Positions 27,886 to 36,796 of a stretch of 64,000 nt of DNA are shown piece by piece. How positions within the stretch are numbered: position 1 is the stretch's first letter; every line of letters begins with the position of its first letter. The stretch lies in assembly GCA_046290675.1 (NCBI GenBank), contig JBKAHA010000016.1:1-64000 (forward strand), given 5' to 3'. The translations under genes were made by a program, and so were the position numbers. The stretch is from Aureliella sp046290675. GTDB lineage: Bacteria; Planctomycetota; Planctomycetia; Pirellulales; Pirellulaceae. Under the pieces are notes generated by a model. The model was given only the letters and a program-made list of their open reading frames with translations, was not told the origin of the DNA and searched no databases.

Positions 27886-28551
27886 TTAACTTAACAGCCA
27901 GCTAATCATTGCGTATAGCGCAAGGGCGATTAGGGCGGCCGAGCCAAAGATGGTCCCTAGTATCCGGAGCACGATCGTCGGGTCGTGCATTTCTTCGCGA
28001 AGCTCCTCTGGTGACTTGGAAGCTCCCAGGAGCCGAGTCAAATTGGTTTGCTCGAGGTCTTGGATGACGCGAATCGAGCGTGGTGCTCTGCAGTTTTCGC
28101 ACCAGCCGCCAACGTATTTATGCACCGAATACGCCCCAATGCGGATCCAGCCGCGTTTCGCAGCAGGTGCGCTACGACCGCAGTGAACACAACAGATTCG
28201 CCAGCCCGGTGCGTTGCCCCCGAGATCTTTCGTGTCTCCACTGACGCGTTTTTGGTTTTCCGAGACGATTTTCGACGGCGAGCCGAGTTTCGCATTCAGC
28301 CATTCGCTGAGCTGGAGTTTAACGTCGTTAGTCTTCACGTTGTCTAGCTCACGGGTAGTGGTGCTATCGCAATCCAGAAGCAGGCTGGTTGGCGGGTCGG
28401 GACGCCGCAAAATTTGTTCGCGAGCCTCGTAGACAAGTTGTTCTGGGACTAAACCGATTTCCTGCTTCGCCGCTAATTCCAGCTCCTCAAGAAAGTCCAC
28501 AACCGCCGGATGCAGTCGATGTTTCGGTTCCGTTTCGAGGCTGGAGATCAT
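27886..28551 (-). CDS. Zinc-ribbon-like, C-terminally membrane-anchored protein, unknown
   Basis: 221 aa; family not recognised. The N-terminal half is charged and soluble. In the middle, CCVHCGRSAP and, about 30 residues later, GGWCENCRAP form two CxxC pairs that could hold a zinc ion. The last 25 residues (LRILGTIFGSAALIALALYAMISWLLS) make one transmembrane helix, so the bulk would face the cytoplasm as a tail-anchored protein. The ATG at 28551 is preceded by AAGGA with 5 nt spacing. It stands alone between the group II intron and a secreted phosphodiesterase-like gene. Confidence 0.7.
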   Translation of the reverse strand: MISSLETEPKHRLHPAVVDFLEELELAAKQEIGLVPEQLVYEAREQILRRPDPPTSLLLDCDSTTTRELDNVKTNDVKLQLSEWLNAKLGSPSKIVSENQKRVSGDTKDLGGNAPGWRICCVHCGRSAPAAKRGWIRIGAYSVHKYVGGWCENCRAPRSIRVIQDLEQTNLTRLLGASKSPEELREEMHDPTIVLRILGTIFGSAALIALALYAMISWLLS

Positions 28552-28791
28552 CGACGTCCTTCCTGGTCTGGGGCGAGGTGGGGACTCAAGGCGAAGTGGC
28601 GACTCCGACGGAGGCCAGCAAGCAAGATCGGAAGCCGCTATGGTGAGAGGCTAAAAGTAAAGCGAAGTTGGGCGCCAGGCAGCGGCAATCAGAGTTTGAA
28701 GCCAGGCGGTTGAATCCGAATTCGGGCGATCAGCCATCAGCTAGTTCCTCACTTCTGGGGCAAATCGCGTAGACCGGCTCTTCCTGAGCGC

Positions 28792-29586
28792 TCAATTTGC
28801 TCGTTCAAGAAACTGTCGCATTCGCGGTAAGTCGTCTGTGTTGAGCAGGTCCACGCCTGCCGATCGCAGCTCACTCCAAAGCTCCTCCGATTCGGGAGTT
28901 GCCCAGAAGCGAACGCGTCTTCCCGAATCGTGGGCCGTAGCGACGATTTTTCGAAGGCGTTCACGCTGTTCGTTTGGCATTGGGCCTTCGCCTTGCCAGG
29001 AGAAGTGCTTGCGCCAGTTGTCACTGATCAGTGGCATTAAATGGGCCGGATTTGGGGAATCTAAATCGGAGAGCCGACCGTCAATTCCGCAAAAGCGAGG
29101 GCTGGTGGATTCGATCTGTTCCGCGGCGCGATTGCCGCTGATGATCACCGTCACCGCGCGACGCGTGTAACTTCCATCTTGAACGCCCGAAAGCAACGAC
29201 TTGAACTTCATGAGCGTTTGATGCAAGCGTTCGAAGGTTTCTTTGCCCTCGGTTTTGATGTCAATGAGCAGAGTAAACTCGGCGTCGGAGCCCTTGTAAA
29301 CGCTACCCGAGTTCTCTTGGGCACGTTTGAGCAGCGGCTCTAAATACAGCTTCTCGAGTGTTTTTCCAGGCGCGAGCTGATATCGGAAATGGCCGATGCG
29401 GAGTTCGTTTTCGACGAGGAAAATGTCGGCTTCAACACTGCAGAAGCCCTGCTCGAGTGCATCGAGTAATGGTCTCTCATGAAGATAGTCGTTGTGTGCG
29501 TGGGCCTGCGGTAGGGGCGAAATGTCCTGCGCGGATACGCAAGCAGCGGCCAATGTCATGCATGCAAAGCAAGTCGATCTAAACAT
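28792..29586 (-). CDS. Secreted PI-PLC/GDPD-superfamily phosphodiesterase-like protein
   Basis: 264 aa. A signal peptide spans about residues 1-19 (ACMTLAAACVSA). The mature start AHAHNDYLHERPLLDALEQG, with His31 and Asn32, then VEADIF (Glu52, Asp54) and IGHFR (His66), matches the catalytic start of the phosphatidylinositol phospholipase C / glycerophosphodiester phosphodiesterase superfamily, in the subgroup related to fungal Aim6. The C-terminal VDLLNTDDLPRMRQFL fits the barrel end. The substrate is unknown. Confidence 0.8.
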   Translation of the reverse strand: MFRSTCFACMTLAAACVSAQDISPLPQAHAHNDYLHERPLLDALEQGFCSVEADIFLVENELRIGHFRYQLAPGKTLEKLYLEPLLKRAQENSGSVYKGSDAEFTLLIDIKTEGKETFERLHQTLMKFKSLLSGVQDGSYTRRAVTVIISGNRAAEQIESTSPRFCGIDGRLSDLDSPNPAHLMPLISDNWRKHFSWQGEGPMPNEQRERLRKIVATAHDSGRRVRFWATPESEELWSELRSAGVDLLNTDDLPRMRQFLERAN

Positions 29587-29897
29587 GCTGGGGAACCGAT
29601 TTAAGAGTCAAGGAAGGTGTGTCTCAGAGTGATCAGTGTAGGTATAACGCCTTTCCACGATGAGTGCTCCTGATTCGAATCTGCCGCGGATTCACGGCAA
29701 TTTCTCAATGCGCTCACCCTGTCGAAACTTCGCTTTCTGATCGCGCGGGTTTCTGCAGCTTGGGTTGCTGCATAAGATGGAAGGCCAGAGGATCTGAAAG
29801 TCACTGAGGGCAAGTCGGAACGGCAAGTCGATTTGGCAGATCGGGACGGCCATCGAATTCGATGACGGCCGAAAGTCTCTAATGGCTGGGAGCATTA
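29587..29897. other. Divergent intergenic region, nothing recognised
   Basis: 311 bases between the leftward phosphodiesterase-like gene and the rightward YaiI gene. It must hold both promoters, but no convincing -35/-10 pair, hairpin or small gene was found. Confidence 0.4.
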
Positions 29898-30356
29898 ATG
29901 AAAGTCTGGGTGGATGCGGATGCGGCGCCGCGAGAAGTCAAGGATGTCATTTACCGAGCGGCGAGGCGATTGAAATTCCCCGTGCTCTTGGTCGCCAACC
30001 AGTCGATCGCGAAGCCTTACAACGCACCGATGGTGGAAGTCGTTACGGTGGCCCACGGAGCCAATGTAGCGGACCAATATATTGCCGAGCACGCAGAGCC
30101 CCCGGATCTAGTGATCACGGCCGACATCCCGCTGGCGGCCCAACTCGTCGAAAAATCGCTATTTGTGATCGATCCACGTGGTGAAGAGTACACGGCGGAC
30201 AATATTGGATCCCGTCTCTCGATGCGTGATTTCATGGATGAAATGCGTGGAGCTGGGGCGGAAATACGCGGTGGCCGCCCCTATTCCAACTTGGATAAGC
30301 AGGCATTCGCTGCCACCTTTGACCGCCTACTGAATCGGGCGCTGAAGAAAAGCTGA
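29898..30356 (+). CDS. YaiI/YqxD (UPF0178, DUF188) family protein
   Basis: 152 aa. MKVWVDADAAPREVKDVIYRAA, VVTVAHGANVADQYI, DLVITADIPLAAQLVEKS and VIDPRGEEYTADNIGSRLSMRD are the conserved blocks of this PIN-like family. Acidic residues at 6 and 8 are consistent with a metal site, but the biochemical function of the family is not established. GGGAG precedes the ATG by 5 bases. Confidence 0.9.
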   Translation: MKVWVDADAAPREVKDVIYRAARRLKFPVLLVANQSIAKPYNAPMVEVVTVAHGANVADQYIAEHAEPPDLVITADIPLAAQLVEKSLFVIDPRGEEYTADNIGSRLSMRDFMDEMRGAGAEIRGGRPYSNLDKQAFAATFDRLLNRALKKS

Positions 30357-30613
30357 GCGGTGCTGCCGTAGACAAAAGTCGCTTATTCATTGGGTTTTTC
30401 GATGATTCTGACGTGGCTGGCAGCGATGATTTTCCGTTCTTTCAAAAAAAACGGTTCGATCGTGAAAGATATTCGAAGCTCGTGCGAGTAAACCATCGAA
30501 AAGCGGAGGCCATCGCTTGAGGGCGTTGGCATGGAAGTGGTAGGCGGCCCCAAGGGTACGGGCAATCTCGCCATTCGTCGTAATCGAAGCTCGAGTGAAA
30601 AAGCGTGCTGAGC
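30357..30613. other. Gap with possible leftward gene remnant
   Basis: 257 bases. Two overlapping leftward frames (30383-30628 and 30387-30647) each contain protein-like stretches, for example SHELRISFTIEPFFLKERKIIAASHVRIIEKPNE in one and GEIARTLGAAYHFHANALKRW in the other. This could be a decayed, frameshifted gene, or chance. The promoter of the sigma factor should also lie here. Confidence 0.25.
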
Positions 30614-31228
30614 ATGGTTGAGTCTCAATCTGGATCACCGAATACACGCGAAAGCCTGATTATTCGGCTGCCCTCGGCGACGGATGCCGAAGCTTGGCAG
30701 GAGTTTGCGGAGGTTTACGAGCCGCATCTCTATCGATTTGCGCGGCGGCGGGGGCTACAAGATGCGGACGCGCAAGAGCTGGTACAAAATGTATTTTTGT
30801 CCGTCGCGAAAGCCGTAGCGGGTTGGAGACCGGATCCTGACCGCGGCAAATTCAGGGCCTGGCTGTTCCGCATCGCTCGCAACCACGTCGTCAACATCTT
30901 GCGGAAGCGACGACCAGACCAAGGCACTGGCCGGACAACCCTGCTTGCTAGCCTGCAGGAGCTCTCGTCGAATTGGGAGCAGGCTGCTGATGAGCGACTT
31001 GAGGATGACTATCGCAAGGAACTATTTCGAACTGCCGCCGCAGAGGTGAAGCAGGCGGTCAAGCCCGCGACATGGCAAGCATTTTGGATGTCCAGTGTTG
31101 AGGGCAAGGCCATTGAGAAGGTCGCAGAAGAGCTTGGGGTAACGGCTGGTTCGATTTACATTTCACGCAGCCGCGTGATCCATCGATTGCGACAGTTGAT
31201 TCAAAGCTGGGAGAACGAAGATGAGTAA
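30614..31228 (+). CDS. ECF-type RNA polymerase sigma factor
   Basis: 204 aa from the ATG at 30614; a GTG at 30605 would add 3 residues. Region 2 is seen in WQEFAEVYEPHLYRFARRRGLQDADAQELVQNVFLSV and FRAWLFRIARNHVVNILRKRR; region 4 in IEKVAEELGVTAGSIYISRSRVIHRLRQLI. It would direct RNA polymerase to a specific regulon. Its end overlaps the start of the kinase gene by 8 bases (ATGAGTAA), so the two are translationally coupled. Pairing of ECF sigma factors with Ser/Thr kinases is well known in planctomycetes, suggesting control by phosphorylation in place of a classical anti-sigma factor. Confidence 0.93.
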   Translation: MVESQSGSPNTRESLIIRLPSATDAEAWQEFAEVYEPHLYRFARRRGLQDADAQELVQNVFLSVAKAVAGWRPDPDRGKFRAWLFRIARNHVVNILRKRRPDQGTGRTTLLASLQELSSNWEQAADERLEDDYRKELFRTAAAEVKQAVKPATWQAFWMSSVEGKAIEKVAEELGVTAGSIYISRSRVIHRLRQLIQSWENEDE

Positions 31229-33008
31229 GTCTCCAGGAAATGAGCCACCGGAGTTCATCCGAGTGCTATTGTCCGCAGAAGAAGATAGTGCCGAGTTTGC
31301 AGCCGCCGCAGCAGAGCTCGAAAATCATCCTGAGCAAGCTTCGATGCTCGAAGAATTCGCGTTAGGGGGATTAGAAACCGATGGCAGTTGGGCTGCGATC
31401 CAGCAGACGTTAACTCTGAGCGGATTGCCCGAGCAACTTGAAGGCCCGGCGACGGTTAGCGGCGACAGTAGCGGGGGGAGCCGAGACGCAGGTACGGTTT
31501 TCTTTGCGGTCGATACGGCGAAAAACACTCCGGATACCGACGGAGTGACAGCTCATCTTGGAAGCGGAGTGCTGCTTCCAGGCACAGGCGTGGGTAAGGA
31601 TTCGGCTTCACGGAGCGTGTTATCCGACGAGCCGCACGTGGAAGACGAGTCCATCGTGTTGGATTTCCTGGATCCGCCCACTCATCCGGAACTCCTGGGG
31701 CGATTCGGTCGCTACGAGATCGAACGCGTTATCGGCATGGGCGGGATGGGTGTTGTGCTGCGGGCGTTTGACTCGGATTTGCATCGCGTTGTTGCGATCA
31801 AGGTCTTGGCACCGCATCTCGCTCATAGCTCAACGGCTAGGCGGCGTTTTGCTCGCGAAGCTCAAGCTGCCGCGGCGGTCGTGCATCCAAACGTGATTCA
31901 AATTCATGATGTGGATTGCGAGAACAAAGCACCGCACTTAGTCATGCAATATGTACCGGGCGAATCTTTGGAGCGACGCGTTGGACGCACCGGCGGAATG
32001 TCGGTTCCAGAAGCGTTGCGAGTTGGATTGCAGACGGCGGCTGCCCTTCAAGCCGCCCATGCGCAGGGGCTGGTGCATCGCGATGTCAAGCCAGCGAACA
32101 TTTTGTTAGAGGAGAAGGTAGGGCGTGTGGTTCTGTCCGATTTCGGTCTCGCTCGAACAGCCGATGATGCATCGCTGACGAAGACCGGAATCGTAGCTGG
32201 GACGCCGCACTACATGTCTCCAGAGCAAGCCAATGGTGCCAAAGTCGATCACCAAAGTGACCTCTTCAGTTTGGGCAGCGTGTTGTACTTCATGTTGACT
32301 GGTACACCGCCCTTTCGAGCCGAAGGGGCGATGGCGGTGCTGAACAAAATCTGTCGTAATGAAATCGACGATATTCAAGATCGCAACCCCGAGGTGCCTC
32401 GCGAAGTTGCCGAGCTCATTGCTCGCTGCCTAGCGAAGGATCCGTCGAAACGCATCCAAACTGCGAGTGAGTTGCACGCTGAACTGCAGGCTTTGTTGAC
32501 TGCCTATCAAGCTGGCGGATTGTCGTTCGTGTCCGCGCGTGACCGTCGCAAAGGCTCTCATGTGAATAGCAGCTGGGGTTTTTTCAAGGGCACCGCAACG
32601 GGGGTTGCGGAGAGGGTGCAGCACCTCAGTAAGGCTGCGTTGGAATGGATTCGGGAGACGGATGGCAATTCACGCATGTTCTTGGTGATGGTTGGGATGG
32701 TGATCGCGATTCTGTGTGCTGCGGCGATGCTGTGGCGTCCGGGTGAATCGTCGGGAACGCAAAGTTCGACTGGGGGAGTTCGCGAAGGAGGCGACGCCAT
32801 TACCGCCGCGGAATATTACTCGCTGGCGAATGAGGACAGTGAGATGCAGTCGAAAATCGACGCCATTCAAAGTGTGATCGATCAACTTCGATCTAGTGAC
32901 ACTTCGTACGAGAGTCCTGGCGATTCATTCGGGGACGAAGTGCTAACAATTCAACAGCAGTTGGAAACGCTTCGCTCTGGGCTGGACGGGCCTGACGGTT
33001 CAGATTGA
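31221..33008 (+). CDS. Membrane-bound Ser/Thr protein kinase
   Basis: 595 aa. The kinase domain covers about residues 165-430: glycine loop GMGGMGVV (172-179), VAIKVL lysine (about 193), catalytic HRDVKPANILL (about 285-295), DFGLARTADD (about 307), and MSPEQ. All catalytic residues are present. The N-terminal 160 residues are low-complexity, with no zinc finger. A single transmembrane helix lies around 486-506 (MFLVMVGMVIAILCAAAMLW), followed by a short periplasmic segment that is predicted to be coiled coil (MQSKIDAIQSVIDQLRSSD). It overlaps the ECF sigma gene and likely regulates it. Confidence 0.93.
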   Translation: MSKSPGNEPPEFIRVLLSAEEDSAEFAAAAAELENHPEQASMLEEFALGGLETDGSWAAIQQTLTLSGLPEQLEGPATVSGDSSGGSRDAGTVFFAVDTAKNTPDTDGVTAHLGSGVLLPGTGVGKDSASRSVLSDEPHVEDESIVLDFLDPPTHPELLGRFGRYEIERVIGMGGMGVVLRAFDSDLHRVVAIKVLAPHLAHSSTARRRFAREAQAAAAVVHPNVIQIHDVDCENKAPHLVMQYVPGESLERRVGRTGGMSVPEALRVGLQTAAALQAAHAQGLVHRDVKPANILLEEKVGRVVLSDFGLARTADDASLTKTGIVAGTPHYMSPEQANGAKVDHQSDLFSLGSVLYFMLTGTPPFRAEGAMAVLNKICRNEIDDIQDRNPEVPREVAELIARCLAKDPSKRIQTASELHAELQALLTAYQAGGLSFVSARDRRKGSHVNSSWGFFKGTATGVAERVQHLSKAALEWIRETDGNSRMFLVMVGMVIAILCAAAMLWRPGESSGTQSSTGGVREGGDAITAAEYYSLANEDSEMQSKIDAIQSVIDQLRSSDTSYESPGDSFGDEVLTIQQQLETLRSGLDGPDGSD

Positions 33009-33147
33009 GGCAACATTTTCAGAAGGGTTACGAGTTCCAATTGGGGATTCGAAACCAAGTGGAGTTTTGATGGCGGATTCAGTCCGTCGTTCGATGCTCA
33101 ACTTGGTTAGCGACTTGATTCGGAGCTCTCAAAAAAGAGGATTTGAT

Positions 33148-33891
33148 ATGAGTTTGAAGCGTATGTTGGACAGTTGTTTTAAGTACCGGAAGGCTGGTCT
33201 CGCAGCCGCATTGGCGACGGTCACCCTGGGGTCTTTTGTGTTTGCCCAAGAGGCAACGTCGCCGGCTGTCGTGGAGGGTTTCCCAATCTCACCACCCATT
33301 GCGGAAGGCTTTCCTGCTCCCCGATTGGCGATCGGGCAGCAAGTGCCAGCAGTCTGGGGCGTCGAATCACGGAACGCGGTGGCGGGATATGCTGAGCGAC
33401 GCAAGGAGCAGAGCAAAATGGGCGAGGCTCTCAAGGTGCTTCGCGATGAAGACGCTTCAGAGGGCGAGCGTCGTGAAGCCAAGGAGTCCATCGCCGAACT
33501 CCTGGATAAGCAGTTCGAGAGTGACCTCGAGAATCGTGAAAATCAAATTGCCGAGTTGGAGAAACAGATTGATCAGTTGCGTGCTCAAATCAAGAAGCGT
33601 CGGGCCGCCAAGGAACGCTTAATTGATCTCCGAGTCGAGTTGATGGTCAACGAAGCCGAAGGTCTTGGATTCCCGAGTTCTTGGGGAGGCAGTAATCGGT
33701 TCTTCGCTCCACGCCCTTCGCTCACGTACCCAGCCACACCCGTTGCCCCAACTGCTCCAGCAGCGTTGCCCGGCCTAACGACTCGACCCAGCGCGGCTGG
33801 AGCAACGACGATTCGCCGGTACAACCAGGCGGCCGGCTCTTTTGAAGAGGAGCGAGTCACTCAAGGTCAATCCGGCCGTCGCGGACGATAA
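33148..33891 (+). CDS. Secreted coiled-coil protein of the sigma/kinase unit
   Basis: About 247 aa from the ATG at 33148, which has AAGAGGA upstream; an ATG at 33067 in frame has no ribosome site. A signal peptide (AGLAAALATVTLGSFVFAQ) ends about residue 34. A long charged coiled coil (ERREAKESIAELLDKQFES...ENQIAELEKQIDQLRAQIKKRRAAKERL) covers roughly residues 95-170, followed by a Pro/Ala/Thr-rich tail. Function unknown. It lies 139 bases after the kinase gene, before an intrinsic terminator, so it probably shares the transcript. It could interact with the periplasmic part of the kinase, which is inference. Confidence 0.75.
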   Translation: MSLKRMLDSCFKYRKAGLAAALATVTLGSFVFAQEATSPAVVEGFPISPPIAEGFPAPRLAIGQQVPAVWGVESRNAVAGYAERRKEQSKMGEALKVLRDEDASEGERREAKESIAELLDKQFESDLENRENQIAELEKQIDQLRAQIKKRRAAKERLIDLRVELMVNEAEGLGFPSSWGGSNRFFAPRPSLTYPATPVAPTAPAALPGLTTRPSAAGATTIRRYNQAAGSFEEERVTQGQSGRRGR

Positions 33892-33947
33892 TCTAGTCTC
33901 TCAAGACGCAGATCCCCTCTGTAGCAGACCAACGACATCACCTTCGA

Positions 33948-33985
33948 AGCGTGCTAGCAACTGCGGTTGTCAGCACGCTTTTTTT
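33948..33985 (+). terminator. Intrinsic terminator of the sigma/kinase unit
   Basis: Stem AGCGTGCT (33948-33955) pairs with AGCACGCT (33972-33979) and is followed by a run of seven T residues. It lies 57 bases past the stop of the coiled-coil gene. Confidence 0.88.
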
Positions 33986-34266
33986 GTGCGATCTAGGTGC
34001 TCCTGGGGCTAGGCTTGGGGCTAGCTTTGGGGAGATCGCAGCGTGGCTGTTAATGGCTGCGAATGGGTGGGAGGTGGGAAGGGAAGCGGCGACAACGGTC
34101 GTGCCGCTTCGGTCGACTTGACCCGACTCAACCGAATGCACTAAACCCAACAGGATATCCCGAAAGGATATTGGTTTGCATCGAAGAGAATGATAGGTCC
34201 AGCCGGTGAGATGGTTCAAGTGATGGTTACCTGTACTGAAGGATTTGGGCCTATGGGAGGCGGCAG
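33986..34266. other. Intergenic region upstream of the lipoprotein gene
   Basis: About 280 bases. Two adjacent imperfect 12-mers (TGGGGCTAGGCT, TGGGGCTAGCTT) lie at 34004-34027. No gene and no clear promoter were recognised. Confidence 0.4.
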
Positions 34267-34995
34267 ATGAAACGCATCTCAAAGCTGGCGTTAACCAACC
34301 AAGACGGGTTCGCCTCGGCCCCTCTGTCGCTATTCGAATCCTCTGTTTGGGCCACCCTTGTTATGAGCTCATGCGTAGCGACGGGTTGTGCCAACTTGGG
34401 GAAGAGCAGGTATGCGATGGATGACCCCGTCTACGCAGCCAAGTATGAAGATGGCGCAGAGAAGTCCGACCTCGCTGGCAAGGCGAAGCAGGCGGTCGAT
34501 GCTCGCTACGTGGAAGGTCTTGAGGGAGGTTACTACGGTGGCGGGTCTCAGTGGCGTGGCGACGAGGTTCTTGGCGGTGGTGAGATTGGTTACGAGGTTT
34601 ATCCTTTTAGTTGGGTTAGCTCTCGAGCAGGTCTTGGTGCTTTCATCGGGCATGGTGACTGGTACGCAGGTGTGGACTCTGGAGTCCGGCTACAGTTGCC
34701 GACTCGGCTAGCACCATTCGTCGGTGCTGGGACGTTTCACGGATTGTCCACCACCTATGTGTCGGCCGACGACGACGGCGTCGACAATGATGACGACGAT
34801 TTCATTGATGAGAGGGGCGAAGAAGAGCTCGATTTTGATGGATGGCTTAGCAGCGTTTACCCTGAGGTAGGAGCCCATTTCTGGGCCACTGGACAGACTC
34901 GAATCACGGCCTTTGGGCGCTACCTTGTCACCACAGAAGGACGTGATCACGACGATTGGCTGATCGGATTTCAGGTCTCGGCCTTTCACCGCTAA
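34267..34995 (+). CDS. Outer-membrane-type lipoprotein, unknown
   Basis: 242 aa. The N-terminus has a hydrophobic stretch ending in a lipobox-like VMSSCVATGC, with Cys41 as the possible lipidation site. The body is rich in Gly and aromatic residues in alternating patterns (EGGYYGGGSQWRGDEVLGGGEIGYEVYPFSW, FVGAGTFHGLS, ARITAFGRYLVTTEGRD-like) consistent with a small beta-barrel. An acidic, possibly calcium-binding insertion (DDDGVDNDDDDFIDERGEEE) lies at about 168-187. The ATG follows GGGAGG. No family name can be given. Confidence 0.68.
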   Translation: MKRISKLALTNQDGFASAPLSLFESSVWATLVMSSCVATGCANLGKSRYAMDDPVYAAKYEDGAEKSDLAGKAKQAVDARYVEGLEGGYYGGGSQWRGDEVLGGGEIGYEVYPFSWVSSRAGLGAFIGHGDWYAGVDSGVRLQLPTRLAPFVGAGTFHGLSTTYVSADDDGVDNDDDDFIDERGEEELDFDGWLSSVYPEVGAHFWATGQTRITAFGRYLVTTEGRDHDDWLIGFQVSAFHR

Positions 34996-35072
34996 AGAGC
35001 ATCGTCACTTCGGCATATTGCTCGAGCCACCGAGTCGTTCGGATCGGCTGTATACCTGGTTGGTCTGCATGC

Positions 35073-35104
35073 AAAAAGCCACAGCCCGAAATCGGACTGT
35101 GGCT
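35073..35104 (-). terminator. Intrinsic terminator of the MORN-repeat gene
   Basis: Read leftward, AGCCACAG pairs with CTGTGGCT (35097-35104 with 35077-35084), with an inner CCGA/TCGG pairing, and is followed by a T-run (A-run at 35073-35077). It lies about 110 bases past the MORN gene stop and may also stop transcription from the rightward lipoprotein gene. Confidence 0.82.
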
Positions 35105-35212
35105 CTTGGAGCCGAGTTTGGGTCGGACTCGGCAATCGATTTTGTGCCTCCTTCGAGCCCCGCCGCTGCGCCCTTCAGATGAGGCTCCGAGGCTGGGGCT
35201 AGGCGACGCTAG

Positions 35213-36397
35213 CTAGCGAGAGATTTCGAGCGTTTTGCTTTTGGCGGTGTGGCGAACCGCGTTTGGGTTGGCTCGTTTGACGAGCTTGCCGTCGGAGGCC
35301 CACACCGACCATTGGTCTACCTTGGTGCCGTCAGTGTAGGTACCGGTCGCTTCTCGCATGCCGTTGTCGTGCCACCAGCTCCATCGGCCTTGCTCTAGGT
35401 CGTTCTGGTATTCGCCCACCGTTTTTTGTTGACCGTTGGAGTACCACCAAGCGAATGTACCGGTGCGTTTACCGAGTTTGTACTGCCCTTCCGATTCACG
35501 TTGGCCGTTAGGGAAGAACGTGATTGCCCGACCGTGTCGGATCATGTCCTCCTTGTCGAACTGCTGATACTCGACGCGGCTCGTTTCCCAGCTGCTAGAC
35601 GAGATGTTGTACGGCGTTGGAACCAAGTACCAGTCTTGAGATTTCGGGGCTCGTTTTTTCTTCTGACTGGCTGGGTAGAACTGATCGACACGACGAAGCA
35701 TCCGTCCGTTTTCAAATTGAATATCTTCAGGCGACTTGTCAGCCTTTAAAGCGACTTTAGCTGGTCCGTCGGCGAGGTTGTCGCGGTAGACAATGGACGA
35801 GACGACTTCGCCCTTGGTATTGAACGAAGTCGATGGTCCGTTGCGTTTGCCATGGGCATAGGCCCAGACAAAAACGAGCTTGCCGCTGGCGTCGCTGCAA
35901 GTCCAGTCACCGTGGAGCTTGCCGTTTTGGAACGCGGCTTTCGAGGCATAAGGTGGTTTGAATCCTAGTAGCTGCGTACCGGAAAGCCCCTTGGCTTCCT
36001 CGGCATTCAGCTGCTTGCTCCAATCGCCTTCGCGCTGGCCCATCTTGTAATTGCCCGAGACGACGACTTGGCCTTGGTTGTTGTAGCGAACGTAGTTGCC
36101 GTGATTCACGAAGTCACCTGAAGCGGATTCGACAACATAGCGTTCGACGTTGACTTTGCCGTCCGGGAAACGCTGGCGAACCAATTCACCCGTGTTGGGA
36201 TCGGCTGCCGTAGTCGCCGGAGCACTTTCGATCGTTTCAGCTTCGAAGATCTCACCCAATGGCGCCGACGTCAAAATCGATTTTGACTGGGCGGAATCCA
36301 AGCGGAGGGGTGCACTCGAGTTCTGTTGAGCGGAGGCGCCCGTCGCCAGTAGGAGCGATAGTCCTAGTCCCAGGCCGCCTTTGATTCGCTTCTTCAT
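35213..36397 (-). CDS. Secreted MORN-repeat protein (YwqK-like)
   Basis: 394 aa. A signal peptide (MKKRIKGGLGLGLSLLLATGASA) is followed by about seven copies of a MORN_2-like repeat, for example GQVVVSGNYKMGQREGDW, GKLHGDWTCSDASGKLV, GQRESEGQYKLGKRTGTF, GQQKTVGEYQNDLEQGRW and GMREATGTYTDGTKVDQW. Database entries often label such proteins YwqK-family antitoxins, but there is no toxin partner here, so I treat this as a structural repeat protein of the periplasm. AAGGAA precedes the ATG. Confidence 0.8.
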   Translation of the reverse strand: MKKRIKGGLGLGLSLLLATGASAQQNSSAPLRLDSAQSKSILTSAPLGEIFEAETIESAPATTAADPNTGELVRQRFPDGKVNVERYVVESASGDFVNHGNYVRYNNQGQVVVSGNYKMGQREGDWSKQLNAEEAKGLSGTQLLGFKPPYASKAAFQNGKLHGDWTCSDASGKLVFVWAYAHGKRNGPSTSFNTKGEVVSSIVYRDNLADGPAKVALKADKSPEDIQFENGRMLRRVDQFYPASQKKKRAPKSQDWYLVPTPYNISSSSWETSRVEYQQFDKEDMIRHGRAITFFPNGQRESEGQYKLGKRTGTFAWWYSNGQQKTVGEYQNDLEQGRWSWWHDNGMREATGTYTDGTKVDQWSVWASDGKLVKRANPNAVRHTAKSKTLEISR

Positions 36398-36796
36398 CGG
36401 GTGATTCCTTTCATTGCGTCATCGGGTTCGGGCGTTTGGTGGAGCCAAAGGCAGACAACGGGAAGTCGGCCTTGCTGCGCGGCGGCAGAACGATGCTCCA
36501 GAGATCCGCTGCGGTGCCGTCGAGGCCGATCCGAATCGCGGCTTGATTACATCGCGACGGAAGCGGCCTAGATTCGCGAGCGGGTGTCCCGTTTCCCAAT
36601 ATCGGCCGCGAGCCAGCGGGGGGTTGTAGAAAAGATGGACGTAACGGTCTGGCAAGATACGTTGTCTTTGAGGCCGTACCCGGAGACGGGAAACCAATAC
36701 TCGGAGTTGCTTCCGAACGTGGAGCGGTTGAAGCGATGCGTTCGCACGCAGGTTGAGGGCCGGCAGCGTCGTTTTCTTGGGGGGCTCGGAAGGGGA
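36398..36796. other. Gap without confident gene; possible decayed leftward gene
   Basis: 399 bases between the MORN gene and the receiver-like gene. Several frames are open because the DNA is GC-rich. One leftward frame (36419-36697) contains a protein-like stretch, PDRYVHLFYNPPLARGRYWE, while another leftward frame stays open from 36971 to 36411. No frame has both a good start and recognisable homology. Confidence 0.3.

Noticed and set aside
25226..28551. Retron or defence-type reverse transcriptase system
   Set aside because: The reverse transcriptase has a maturase X domain and adjoining domain V-like RNA, which fits a group II intron and not a retron; neighbours do not look like effectors.
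35213..36397. Toxin-antitoxin system suggested by the YwqK-like label
   Set aside because: No toxin gene adjoins, and the protein has a signal peptide and only MORN repeats.
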